Shown here: positions 51,026 to 59,603 of the stretch, piece by piece
Numbering within the stretch: the first letter of the stretch is position 1
Layout of the letters: the number at the start of each line of letters is the position of its first letter
NCBI GenBank assembly: GCA_017617615.1
Contig: JAFZVV010000003.1
Location: 1-64,000 of the forward strand
Direction: 5' to 3'
From: Prevotella sp.
Lineage (GTDB): Bacteria; Bacteroidota; Bacteroidia; Bacteroidales; Bacteroidaceae
DNA: 64,000 nucleotides
The notes under the pieces: model-generated
The model's database searches: none
What the model was told of the DNA's origin: nothing
The model's input: the letters and a program-made list of their open reading frames with translations, nothing else
Program-made: the position numbers and the translations under genes

Positions 51026-52525
51026 ATGAAAAAGATATCAATCATTATAATGACGATGTTCGCACTTATCCTGACCGCTTGTCAGGATAAGGACATCGAC
51101 CGCGATTCCATGATTCTTCCAGCCCCTGACGTTTCACAAATCACCGGATCCTTAAACGGCGATGACTATACTTGGACATGGCCTGCACAGGCAGCCTCAC
51201 AGATGCAGGTGACCATATACCGCAACGGTACGCTCTCGGCCTCTGAAATCGTCAGCGGTACCAGTTACACACAGAAGGATATGCCCACCAACGTACCGTT
51301 TGAGTATGTGTTCAAACTGACAGACGGCACCAACTTTTCCACAGGTGTTGTTAAAAGTTATCTGCGTGAAGGTGCTACCAGTATCAGCGGTGTCCAGATG
51401 AGACAAATAGACAAGGCTGGTGGTTATGATGCTTTGGTGGAATGGAACAAGGCTACTGATGCCACAAGCATCAAGTTTACTGCAACCAATGGCAAACAGA
51501 CCATCAACGAGACGTTGGCTGGAACAGCCACCAGTTATACCATCAGCAACGTGCAGACCGGTGACACCTGGGAGGTTACATTGGTTGCTCAGAATGAGAA
51601 AGGAACTTCTCTCTCCACCAAGTCGTCCCTACGTATCGGAAAGACCGCCATTGGTTTCCTGAGTGTCTATGCCACGCCCGATGAACTGATTGCCAATGGC
51701 GATGACGACGAGGCTTCTGCCTGGTTATGGTTACATGAGACCTATCCAACAGCCCAATATGTCTATTTCGGTGATGTTCATTCGGCCGCCGATGTCGAGC
51801 CGTTCCGCGTACTCTTCTGGTTGCGCGACCTCGAAGGTGTGGGCGAGGATGCCGTATGGAGTGTTCCTGAGGTTGTTCAGGCAGCAACTCCAATCATTAA
51901 AGAATGGTATAAGGAAGGCGGCAGCCTGCTGCTCTGGAGCCATGCCACCACCTACGTGGGACATCTTGGTCGTTTAAGTCTTGATGACATGAAAGCCAAT
52001 GATCATGCCATCGGAACTGGTGAGGGCGGCATCAACAACGATGTTTGGAAGATGGCTGTACAACTGAATCCCGGCAGCCGCTTCTCGAAAGATCATTCTT
52101 CGCATCCTATCTATAAGGGGCTGGAAGTGGAATCGAACGACCGCACCAAACTCATCGCTTTCAAGGGCCCGGGTTGGACAGAAGACCACAATTGCCTGTT
52201 CTTCAACTTGCCTTCGCTGCTGACAGGCATAGGCAATCAGGAAGAAGCTTGCTACACCCAACTTACGCAGACCTTTGGCATCTATCCACTCGGAACATGG
52301 GACAGCCAGATTGACTGGGTGAGCCAGATGAACGTCTGGGAGGCACAGCAGGGCAACACCGATTTCAAGGGCACCATACTCTGCATCGGCAACGGCGGTT
52401 GTGAATTCTCCATGAAAAACGCCGACGGCACACCCGACAAGAGTGCACACCCCAAGAACAACATCTATCAAGATAATGTGCTCACGCTGGCTAAGAACTC
52501 TCTGGAATATCTGAAAACAAGATAA
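51026..52525 (+). CDS. DUF4960-type surface glycan-binding lipoprotein
   Basis: The 499-residue lipoprotein (MFALILTACQDKD, Cys about residue 19) has two fibronectin-like domains (about 30-115 and 120-205) and a C-terminal DUF4960-like domain (about 210-499: IGFLSVYATPDELIANGDDDE, WLHETYPTAQYVYFGDV, GGSLLLWSHAT). In the B. thetaiotaomicron levan locus the SusE-position protein has this type of organisation. It probably binds fructan at the surface. It is 37 bp after susD and 26 bp before the GH32 gene. Confidence 0.85.
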   Translation: MKKISIIIMTMFALILTACQDKDIDRDSMILPAPDVSQITGSLNGDDYTWTWPAQAASQMQVTIYRNGTLSASEIVSGTSYTQKDMPTNVPFEYVFKLTDGTNFSTGVVKSYLREGATSISGVQMRQIDKAGGYDALVEWNKATDATSIKFTATNGKQTINETLAGTATSYTISNVQTGDTWEVTLVAQNEKGTSLSTKSSLRIGKTAIGFLSVYATPDELIANGDDDEASAWLWLHETYPTAQYVYFGDVHSAADVEPFRVLFWLRDLEGVGEDAVWSVPEVVQAATPIIKEWYKEGGSLLLWSHATTYVGHLGRLSLDDMKANDHAIGTGEGGINNDVWKMAVQLNPGSRFSKDHSSHPIYKGLEVESNDRTKLIAFKGPGWTEDHNCLFFNLPSLLTGIGNQEEACYTQLTQTFGIYPLGTWDSQIDWVSQMNVWEAQQGNTDFKGTILCIGNGGCEFSMKNADGTPDKSAHPKNNIYQDNVLTLAKNSLEYLKTR

Positions 52526-52551
52526 AGTTAGTTAGGTATGTATCGGTTAAT

Positions 52552-54078
52552 ATGAAAAAGAAAGATTTCACATTGTTCACATTGGTAGCCGTCTTGATGA
52601 CGGCTACCTTTGTTGGTTGTTCCAAAGATGAGTACGAACAGGATTATAATCCATTAATTGACAATCCTGAGCCAGAACAACCTAACAACCCACCCAAGTC
52701 AGGCGGACAAGACAGCTACAATGAGACATATCGCCCCCAGATACATTACACACCTGGCCAAAACTGGATGAACGACCCCAACGGCATGGTATTTTCAGAT
52801 GGCACCTACCATCTCTTCTACCAATATAACCCGCGAGCCAACGACTGGGGCAACATGTCTTGGGGCCATGCCACTTCAACAGACCTTGTCCATTGGACCG
52901 AGCAGGCCGTGGCCATGACACGTGACGAGTTGGGAGATGTCTTTTCTGGCTCTGCCGTCATCGACAAGGACAATACCGCTGGTTTTGGAGCCAATGCGAT
53001 GGTGGCACTCTATACTTCTGCCGGCACCGCACAACAGCAAAGTATAGCATACAGCATAGACGGAGGCAATAACTTCACCCGATACTCAGGCAACCCCGTC
53101 ATCCCCAACAACGACGACAACCTTCGCGACCCGAAAGTATTCTGGCATGGAGAGACCAAGCAATGGGTGATGACTTTGGCCAAAGGATGGAAGATGGGCG
53201 TTGAATTCTATACTTCGCCCGACCTGAAGAACTGGACCCACCAGAGCACGTTCTTCAAGGAGCTGCCTGGCCGTCCCAGTCTTCAGTGGGAATGTCCCGA
53301 CTTGATACCGTTTGGCGAGAAGTGGGTACTGATTGTCAGCGTCAATCCCGGCGGTCCCATTCTCGGCTCTGGCACGATGTATTTCGTGGGAAGCTTCGAT
53401 GGCAAGGCCTTCACTGCCGACAATCTTGACTACCCCCTATGGCTCGACTACGGCATGGACAACTATGCCGGAGTGACATGGAGCAATACTGGCGACCGCA
53501 AGGTGCTGATTGGCTGGATGAACAACTGGCAATATGCAGGCAACGTGCCATGCACGCCTTGGCGTTCGGCCATGACATTGCCGAGAGAGCTGAAACTCAT
53601 CGAGCATGATGGAAAGCCCTTATTGGCCAACACCGTCGTCAGCGAGATAGACAAGATAGCGGAGAATTGGCAGGCAGCAGGCACAGGCCTTGACGTGAAG
53701 GATGCCTACCAACTGCGCATTACACTTGGTTTAGACCAAAATGGTTCGATTACGCTGAGCAATTCTTCAGGCGAGAAATATGTACTCGACATCAATGCCT
53801 CATCCCGTACGCTGACCACACACCGCACTTCTGCCACCGGCATGGCATCATTCAACGGCTCTTTCTCCATTCCCTCCATGCAGGCTCCGCTAAATGTCAA
53901 TAGCGACAACGTCACGCTCGACCTTTTCGTCGATCAGTCTTCCGTGGAAATCTTCACCCAGAACGGTTCCATGTCGATGACCAACCTCGTGTTCCCCAAA
54001 GCCATATACAACCATCTGACCATTACTGGAACGACCGTTGAAGCACAAGTTCGCCGTTTGAAGAGAATTTGGAATTAA
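52552..54078 (+). CDS. GH32 fructan hydrolase, surface lipoprotein
   Basis: The 508-residue glycoside hydrolase of family 32 (levanase/inulinase/invertase) has a lipoprotein signal (TATFVGCSKDEYEQD, Cys about residue 24), a Pro/Asn-rich linker, the five-bladed propeller with nucleophile Asp75 (NWMNDPNG), transition-state Asp193 (LRDPK) and acid/base Glu247 (WECPD), and a C-terminal beta sandwich (about 360-508). Lipidation suggests a surface enzyme that cuts the polymer before SusC import, as the endo-levanase does in B. thetaiotaomicron. Whether it is endo- or exo-acting cannot be read from sequence. Confidence 0.95.
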   Translation: MKKKDFTLFTLVAVLMTATFVGCSKDEYEQDYNPLIDNPEPEQPNNPPKSGGQDSYNETYRPQIHYTPGQNWMNDPNGMVFSDGTYHLFYQYNPRANDWGNMSWGHATSTDLVHWTEQAVAMTRDELGDVFSGSAVIDKDNTAGFGANAMVALYTSAGTAQQQSIAYSIDGGNNFTRYSGNPVIPNNDDNLRDPKVFWHGETKQWVMTLAKGWKMGVEFYTSPDLKNWTHQSTFFKELPGRPSLQWECPDLIPFGEKWVLIVSVNPGGPILGSGTMYFVGSFDGKAFTADNLDYPLWLDYGMDNYAGVTWSNTGDRKVLIGWMNNWQYAGNVPCTPWRSAMTLPRELKLIEHDGKPLLANTVVSEIDKIAENWQAAGTGLDVKDAYQLRITLGLDQNGSITLSNSSGEKYVLDINASSRTLTTHRTSATGMASFNGSFSIPSMQAPLNVNSDNVTLDLFVDQSSVEIFTQNGSMSMTNLVFPKAIYNHLTITGTTVEAQVRRLKRIWN

Positions 54079-54108
54079 AGTTCATGGAATAAAGAGATTA
54101 TCGATATC

Positions 54109-54187
54109 AAAAATGTTGCAGTGAACGATAATTCTCAGCAATTGAAACATAAGTGACAATAAGAATGCGTAAAAAGGGATATCTTTG
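54109..54187 (+). promoter_or_regulatory. Promoter region of the second GH32 gene
   Basis: AAAAATGTTGC (54109-54119), AACATAAGTG (54146-54155) and the -7 box TATCTTTG (54180-54187). The two words are shared with the susC promoter, 21 bp (two helical turns) further apart here. It suggests a second regulated transcript start inside the locus. Confidence 0.5.
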
Positions 54188-54213
54188 CAGCAGATAACTA
54201 AAAACGACGAAAA

Positions 54214-55866
54214 ATGAAGAAACTACTGACACTGATGGCAGCCCTGCTGATGGCGATGACCATGAATGCCCAAAAACCGATGATTCTGGGTGAGAACCAT
54301 GCCATGCTGAGACTGGAACAAACCAGGACCTTCCTGCTCCTGCCCGTGCAGGAGAAAGAAGAGAACGCGAACATAGCCGTGCTCGATGAGAAGAATGAGA
54401 TGGTGAAGCGGCTGAACGTAAGACTGGCGGTCGACAAGGTGGACTACTATGTGCCACTGGAAATCAAGGACGCCCAATTGCTTGACATCACCTTCCATGG
54501 CGACCGACGGACTACAGGAGCCTTGAAAGACTTTGTGTGCTGGCGGGAGATGAAGTATAGCAATACGTTCGACACCTCCAACCGCGAGAAATTCCGTCCG
54601 CTCTACCACCATACACCGCTCTATGGATGGATGAACGACCCCAACGGCATGTTTTATAAGGATGGCGTATGGCATCTCTACTATCAGTATAACCCCTATG
54701 GCTCACAGTGGGAGAACATGACTTGGGGCCATTCCACCAGCCGAGACCTCATCCACTGGGAGTCACAACCGATGGCTATAGAGTCCGACTGGCTGGGAGC
54801 CATCTTCAGCGGCTCGTGTGTGACGAACGGAAATGATGTCGTCGCCTTCTACACCTCTGCCGGACAACATCAGGTGCAGTCGATGGCTGTATCGAAAGAT
54901 GGTGGACAGACATTCGAGAAGTTTGGTGGAAATCCTGTGCTGACGAGCGACGTGCCCGACTTCCGCGACCCCAAGGCTTTCTGGAATGAGGAGGCCCAGG
55001 TATGGAACCTGATTCTTGCCGCCGGACAGGAAATGCGCATCTACTCGTCTAAAGACTTAAGGGCGTGGAAATATGAATCTTCGTTTGGTAAAGAATATGG
55101 CAACCATGGCGGCGTATGGGAATGTCCCGACCTCTTTAAGATAGGCAACAAATGGGTGCTGCTCTGCAACATCAATCCCGGCGGTCCGTTTGGCGGAAGT
55201 GCAACACAGTATTTCGTGGGCAACTTCGATGGCAGGAAGTTCACCTGCGAGTCGATGCCAAAAGTGACGAAATGGCTCGACTACGGCAAGGACCATTATG
55301 CAACGGTGTCGTTCTACAATGCACCCGACAACCGCCGTGTGGTATTGGCATGGATGAGTAACTGGCAGTATGCCAACCAGGTGCCTACGAAGCAGTTCCG
55401 CTCTGCCAACTCCATTCCCCGCGACCTCGGCCTTTTCACCCATGGCGAGGAAACCTACGTGAGCGTGGTGCCCTCGAAAGAGATGCTGGCCGTACGCGGA
55501 CAGAAAGTGAAGAAACCGACGGAGGCTTGTGAGATTGTGGTGGATGTGAAAGGCTCGGCAGACATCACGCTGTCGAACGCAAAAGGCGAACAAGTGACCA
55601 TGCGCTACGATGCCCTGAAACAGACCTTCATGATGGACCGCAACAAGAGTGGCGACGTGAGTTTCAGCGAGGCGTTCCCCGGTGTGACAACGGCACCTAC
55701 CTACGGCAACATCCGTCGACTGCGCATTTTTATCGACCGCTGCAGCATCGAGGCCTTTGACAGCGAGGGCAAGATGGCCATGACCAATCTGGTGTTCCCG
55801 TCGGAGCCTTATGACATGGTCAAGGTGAAAGGCGGCAAGGCGGTTATTTATAAAATTGAAAATTAA
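54214..55866 (+). CDS. GH32 exo-fructosidase with N-terminal DUF4980-type domain, probably periplasmic
   Basis: The 550-residue protein has a non-lipoprotein signal peptide (MKKLLTLMAALLMAMTMNAQ) and an N-terminal beta domain (about 22-125, DUF4980-like), then the GH32 propeller with nucleophile Asp142 (GWMNDPNG), Asp252 (FRDPK) and Glu303 (WECPD), and a C-terminal sandwich. The catalytic parts resemble the preceding gene, but this protein lacks a lipobox, fitting a periplasmic enzyme that releases fructose from imported oligosaccharides. It has its own promoter motifs and is followed after 20 bp by a permease gene. Confidence 0.94.
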   Translation: MKKLLTLMAALLMAMTMNAQKPMILGENHAMLRLEQTRTFLLLPVQEKEENANIAVLDEKNEMVKRLNVRLAVDKVDYYVPLEIKDAQLLDITFHGDRRTTGALKDFVCWREMKYSNTFDTSNREKFRPLYHHTPLYGWMNDPNGMFYKDGVWHLYYQYNPYGSQWENMTWGHSTSRDLIHWESQPMAIESDWLGAIFSGSCVTNGNDVVAFYTSAGQHQVQSMAVSKDGGQTFEKFGGNPVLTSDVPDFRDPKAFWNEEAQVWNLILAAGQEMRIYSSKDLRAWKYESSFGKEYGNHGGVWECPDLFKIGNKWVLLCNINPGGPFGGSATQYFVGNFDGRKFTCESMPKVTKWLDYGKDHYATVSFYNAPDNRRVVLAWMSNWQYANQVPTKQFRSANSIPRDLGLFTHGEETYVSVVPSKEMLAVRGQKVKKPTEACEIVVDVKGSADITLSNAKGEQVTMRYDALKQTFMMDRNKSGDVSFSEAFPGVTTAPTYGNIRRLRIFIDRCSIEAFDSEGKMAMTNLVFPSEPYDMVKVKGGKAVIYKIEN

Positions 55867-55886
55867 AAATTGAAAATAATACGAAT

Positions 55887-57053
55887 ATGGCAAAGCAAAA
55901 TAAATCCATCTACCTCATCCCCGTGATGCTCTGTTTTTTCTGCATGGGCTTCGTGGACCTGGTGGGCATCGCCTCCAACTATGTGAAGGCCGACCTCGGA
56001 CTCAGTGACTCCGTGGCCAACGTATTCCCCTCGCTGGTGTTTTTCTGGTTCCTTATTTTCAGCGTTCCCACAGGCATGCTGATGAACAAGATTGGCCGGA
56101 AGAAAACTGTGCTGCTCTCGCTTGTCGTCACCATGGTGTCGCTATTACTGCCACTGTTTGGCGAAAACTTCGGAATCATGCTCATTGCCTTTTCTCTCTT
56201 AGGTATTGGCAATGCCCTGATGCAGACATCGCTGAACCCTTTGGTGTCAACAGTCATGGGTGGCGGTAATCTCGCATCCACTCTGACTTTCGGACAATTT
56301 GTCAAAGCCATCGCCTCGTTCTCTGCTCCCTATCTGGCGATGTGGGGTGCCACGAAAGTCATCCCTGAGTTTGGTTACGATTGGCGCGTGCTCTTTGGCA
56401 TTTTCCTCGTCGTAGGAATACTGTCCACGCTCTTGCTTCTCGCCACGCCCATCAACGAACCCCCTATTGAAGGTAAGCCATCCACTTTTGTGGAGTGCTT
56501 TAAACTGTTGGGAACCCCCATCGTGCTGCTTTCGTTTTTCGGTATCATGTGTCATGTGGGCATTGATGTGGGAACAAACACCACTGCTCCGAAAATACTG
56601 ATGGAACGTTTGGGCATGACACTCAACGAAGCAGCCTTTGCCACGAGCCTCTATTTCATCTTCCGTACCATCGGTTGTCTGACGGGTTCTTTCTTCCTCC
56701 GCGTACTTCCTACACGAACGTTCTTCATCATTTCTGTCGTAATGATGGCATTGTCGATGTGCGGTCTGTTCTTCGGTACAAGCAAGATGGTGCTCTATAC
56801 CGCCATCGCCCTGGTGGGATACGGCAACTCCAACATCTTCTCCATCTGTTTTGCCCAAGCCCTTACCTCGATTCCCCAGAAGCAGAACGAAGTGTCGGGA
56901 CTGATGATCATGGGTCTTTTCGGAGGCACTGTCTTCCCACTGCTCATGGGCTTTGCAAGCGATGCCATGGGTCAGGCAGGTGCCGTGCTCGTCATGGCCG
57001 CGGGCGTGGTCTATCTGTTCACCTACATCAAGCAAATAAAAGCGAAATCATAA
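55887..57053 (+). CDS. MFS sugar permease (fructose uptake, FucP/GlcP-like)
   Basis: The 388-residue protein has about 12 membrane helices. It begins MAKQNKSIYLIPVMLCFFCMGFVDLVGIASNYVK, with an MFS loop motif after helix 2 (GMLMNKIGRKKTVLL). It is the inner-membrane step of the locus and most likely moves fructose into the cytoplasm next to fructokinase. It resembles FucP-type H+ symporters. It lies 20 bp after the GH32 gene and 18 bp before the kinase gene. Confidence 0.9.
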   Translation: MAKQNKSIYLIPVMLCFFCMGFVDLVGIASNYVKADLGLSDSVANVFPSLVFFWFLIFSVPTGMLMNKIGRKKTVLLSLVVTMVSLLLPLFGENFGIMLIAFSLLGIGNALMQTSLNPLVSTVMGGGNLASTLTFGQFVKAIASFSAPYLAMWGATKVIPEFGYDWRVLFGIFLVVGILSTLLLLATPINEPPIEGKPSTFVECFKLLGTPIVLLSFFGIMCHVGIDVGTNTTAPKILMERLGMTLNEAAFATSLYFIFRTIGCLTGSFFLRVLPTRTFFIISVVMMALSMCGLFFGTSKMVLYTAIALVGYGNSNIFSICFAQALTSIPQKQNEVSGLMIMGLFGGTVFPLLMGFASDAMGQAGAVLVMAAGVVYLFTYIKQIKAKS

Positions 57054-57071
57054 CACCAAACACATCATATC

Positions 57072-57959
57072 ATGCAACAGAAAAGATACGTAGTAGGGCT
57101 CGGTGAGGCCCTGTGGGACGTGCTCCCCGAAGGAAAGAAACTGGGTGGTGCACCTGCCAATTTTGCTTATCATGCCGGACAGTTCCTTGGCAGCGACAAC
57201 ACCATCGCCGTGAGCGCGCTGGGCGAGGACCGACTGGCCGAAGAGACACTGGAAGCCCTGAAGGAGAACGGGCTGAACTACCTGATGCCCCGTGTGCCCT
57301 ACCCTACCGGCACCGTGCAGGTGGTGCTCGACGAGCAGGGCATCCCCACCTATGACATCAAGGAGAACGTGGCATGGGACAACATTCCCTTCAACGAAGA
57401 GATAGAAGACATCGCCCGCCACTGCCGGGCAGTATGCTTCGGCTCGCTTGCCCAGCGCAATGTGGTGAGTCGCACTACCATCCAGCGTTTCCTCGACATC
57501 ACGCCCGACGACTGCGTGAAGATCTTCGACATCAACCTGCGCCAGAATTTCTATACCAAGGAGATTATCCAGGAGTCGATGCGCCGCTGCAACATCCTCA
57601 AGATCAACGATGAGGAGTTGGTGCTCATCGGCAGGATGTTTGGCTATCCCGGTCTCGACATCGAGAACAAGTGCTGGCTTATCCTGGGCAAGTACAACCT
57701 CGACATGCTCGTCCTCACCTGCGGCACCAACGGCAGCTATGTCTTCACCCCCGGACAGATGTCGTTCCAGGAGACACCGAAAGTAAAGGTGGCCGACACC
57801 GTGGGAGCCGGCGACTCGTTCACCGGTTCATTCTGCGCTGCCGTCCTCAACGGCAAGCCCATGGCCGAAGCCCATCGGTTGGCTGTGGAAGTGAGCGCCT
57901 TTGTGTGTACGCAGAACGGTGCCATGCCGAAGATTGACGAGAAATTGAGAAATCGTTAG
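57072..57959 (+). CDS. PfkB-family fructokinase
   Basis: The 295-residue ribokinase-type enzyme phosphorylates fructose with ATP. Motifs: GLGEALWDVLPEGKKLGGAPANFAYHA (N-terminal substrate region) and DTVGAGDSFTGSF (PfkB signature 2, with the catalytic Asp). The tail QNGAMPKIDEKLR is normal. It completes the path fructan, oligosaccharide, fructose, fructose-6-phosphate and is followed by the terminator of the locus. Confidence 0.94.
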   Translation: MQQKRYVVGLGEALWDVLPEGKKLGGAPANFAYHAGQFLGSDNTIAVSALGEDRLAEETLEALKENGLNYLMPRVPYPTGTVQVVLDEQGIPTYDIKENVAWDNIPFNEEIEDIARHCRAVCFGSLAQRNVVSRTTIQRFLDITPDDCVKIFDINLRQNFYTKEIIQESMRRCNILKINDEELVLIGRMFGYPGLDIENKCWLILGKYNLDMLVLTCGTNGSYVFTPGQMSFQETPKVKVADTVGAGDSFTGSFCAAVLNGKPMAEAHRLAVEVSAFVCTQNGAMPKIDEKLRNR

Positions 57960-57991
57960 CAGGGAGAATCCTTGCTATATGAAGAACTGGC

Positions 57992-58030
57992 GTGCGCCAT
58001 GGACTATCGTGCCATGGCGCACTACTTTTT
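57992..58030 (+). terminator. Terminator of the fructan locus
   Basis: GTGCGCCATGG (57992-58002) and CCATGGCGCAC (58012-58022) form a perfect 11-bp stem, followed by TACTTTTTTATG. A second hairpin (GCCGACGG / CCGTCGGC, 58058-58084) follows and may serve the convergent gene. Confidence 0.88.
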
Positions 58031-58124
58031 TATGTCGGCCACAAGGGTACTAACGTAGCCGACGGGCTCAATGAGTCCGTCGGCACAAGATAATTCTCAA
58101 TTTTCATTTTTCAATCTTCAATCG

Positions 58125-59360
58125 TCAATCATAGAACGTGTCGCTTGCCTTGATCAGGTCGTGCTCGTGCTTGCTGAAAGAATTGTCGGTGGGTTTCCAC
58201 GACGGGTCGGGCATGTACCACCACTGCTGTTCGAAGATCTTGCGCAGCGTGGCATCCTTGAACACATAACCACGGTGGGCATAGGGCAGGTTGCGGCGGA
58301 TGCGGGCGGTGAAGTCGTGCAACTGCTTCTTCGTTCCCTTGCCGGGATAGTATTGTTCATAATCCTGGCCGCCTGCCAACCATCCCAGGAAGGTGTCGCT
58401 ACTGTCGTAGAAGAGCGGTTTGGGCTTATTGCCCCAGTCGACGAGATACTCGAGGGTTTCGGCAGAGCCGATGCTCAGGTTGTCGTCGGTGTGGAAGTTG
58501 TTGCGATGCCATTCCAGCGTTCCGTTGCGCAGCACCACCTCGGTGACCGTGGAACCGTCGTCGTAGGATGTCTTGAGCACCCGTGTCTTTCCCTTTCCCG
58601 TCTTCACCTGGAACGGTGTACCTTCGAAGGGTGAGTTGTCGATGACGAAGTGCTTGGTACAGTTATCGACCTTGATACGCAGCGTGAAGTCATCAATCTG
58701 GTGGTTGGCCCAGCGCATGGCCGGTGTCAGCCAATAGGGTATTTCAAAAGCCTGTCCCACCGAGAACGACATCCGGTAACTGTAGGTATGGCGCACCGTA
58801 TTCAGTCTGCTGTTGAAATGGGCATCGAAATAATAGGCGTAGGCATAGTCGGCATATTCGTCGGTCTGGGCGTTGTGAAGCCGTTCGCTATTTTCCAGGT
58901 CAAGTTGCCAGCGCTTGAAATCAACAGGGATGAACCGCTGTCCCTTGTTCCTCGCCTCCTGGGTCTCCTTGGGCCATTCACCGTCGAAGTCCTCGGAAAA
59001 CACCAGTCCGTTGCGGTAGTTGAGTTTCTTGCCGTTCATCACCACGGAGAAGTCGTTGATATGCGGATGGATGCCCTTGAGGTTCATGGGCTCGTCGTCG
59101 TTGTAGGGTGCCCTGGCCTCGAATCCCATCGTCACGTCCTTGGGCTGTCCGTTGTTCATGAACTCATATTCTACCTCTACGAAGGCGAAGGGACCATCGG
59201 TAATGGTGATAGTGAGCACCTCCTTCTTCACCGAGATATCCGTTTCCTGCAATGGCTCCAAATGACTGCCACTGACATAATAGACGCCATCGTTGGCATG
59301 AGCAGCGAAGAAACCTGCCCACATGGCCAAGAAGATGGCCAACATTCTGTTTCTCATCAT
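58125..59360 (-). CDS. DUF4424/YARHG-domain secreted protein
   Basis: The 411-residue protein has a signal peptide (MMRNRMLAIFLAMWAGFFAAHA). A DUF4424-like N-terminal part (NDGVYYVSGSHLEPLQETDISVKKEVLTI, EYEFMNNG, TYSYRMSFSV) is followed by a C-terminal YARHG-like domain (RRNLPYAHRGYVFKDATLRKIFEQQWWYMPD). YARHG is thought to be an extracellular ligand-binding domain; function is unknown. The motif reads YAHRG instead of YARHG. It is convergent with the fructan locus and has its own promoter. Confidence 0.8.
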   Translation of the reverse strand: MMRNRMLAIFLAMWAGFFAAHANDGVYYVSGSHLEPLQETDISVKKEVLTITITDGPFAFVEVEYEFMNNGQPKDVTMGFEARAPYNDDEPMNLKGIHPHINDFSVVMNGKKLNYRNGLVFSEDFDGEWPKETQEARNKGQRFIPVDFKRWQLDLENSERLHNAQTDEYADYAYAYYFDAHFNSRLNTVRHTYSYRMSFSVGQAFEIPYWLTPAMRWANHQIDDFTLRIKVDNCTKHFVIDNSPFEGTPFQVKTGKGKTRVLKTSYDDGSTVTEVVLRNGTLEWHRNNFHTDDNLSIGSAETLEYLVDWGNKPKPLFYDSSDTFLGWLAGGQDYEQYYPGKGTKKQLHDFTARIRRNLPYAHRGYVFKDATLRKIFEQQWWYMPDPSWKPTDNSFSKHEHDLIKASDTFYD

Positions 59361-59391
59361 GTTTTTATAGGGTTATGGTTATAGTTTCGGG

Positions 59392-59422
59392 CAAAAATAG
59401 ATATTATTCTTCATATCTGCAA
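59392..59422 (-). promoter_or_regulatory. Promoter of the DUF4424/YARHG gene
   Basis: On the minus strand TTG (59420-59422), 20 nt, TATTTTTG (59392-59399), 32 bp upstream of the start codon. Confidence 0.7.
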
Positions 59423-59539
59423 GGAAAAAACGGCTTTTCCATGGAAAAAAGACAGCTATAGCCCATTTGTGTAAGCCTGAATATTGTAATTTTTACACTT
59501 TTTATAATACAAAGTATCCATTTATATAGAAAAAAGTCG

Positions 59540-59547
59540 TAATTTTG
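59540..59547 (+). promoter_or_regulatory. -7 box of the GH51-CotH operon
   Basis: TAATTTTG matches TAnnTTTG, 57 bp upstream of the GH51 start. The -33 region is weak. Confidence 0.5.
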
Positions 59548-59603
59548 CCCCACCCTATTATAACTAAGGTGTGTATCTTTACCAAGCAACTACTTCGACA
59601 ATC

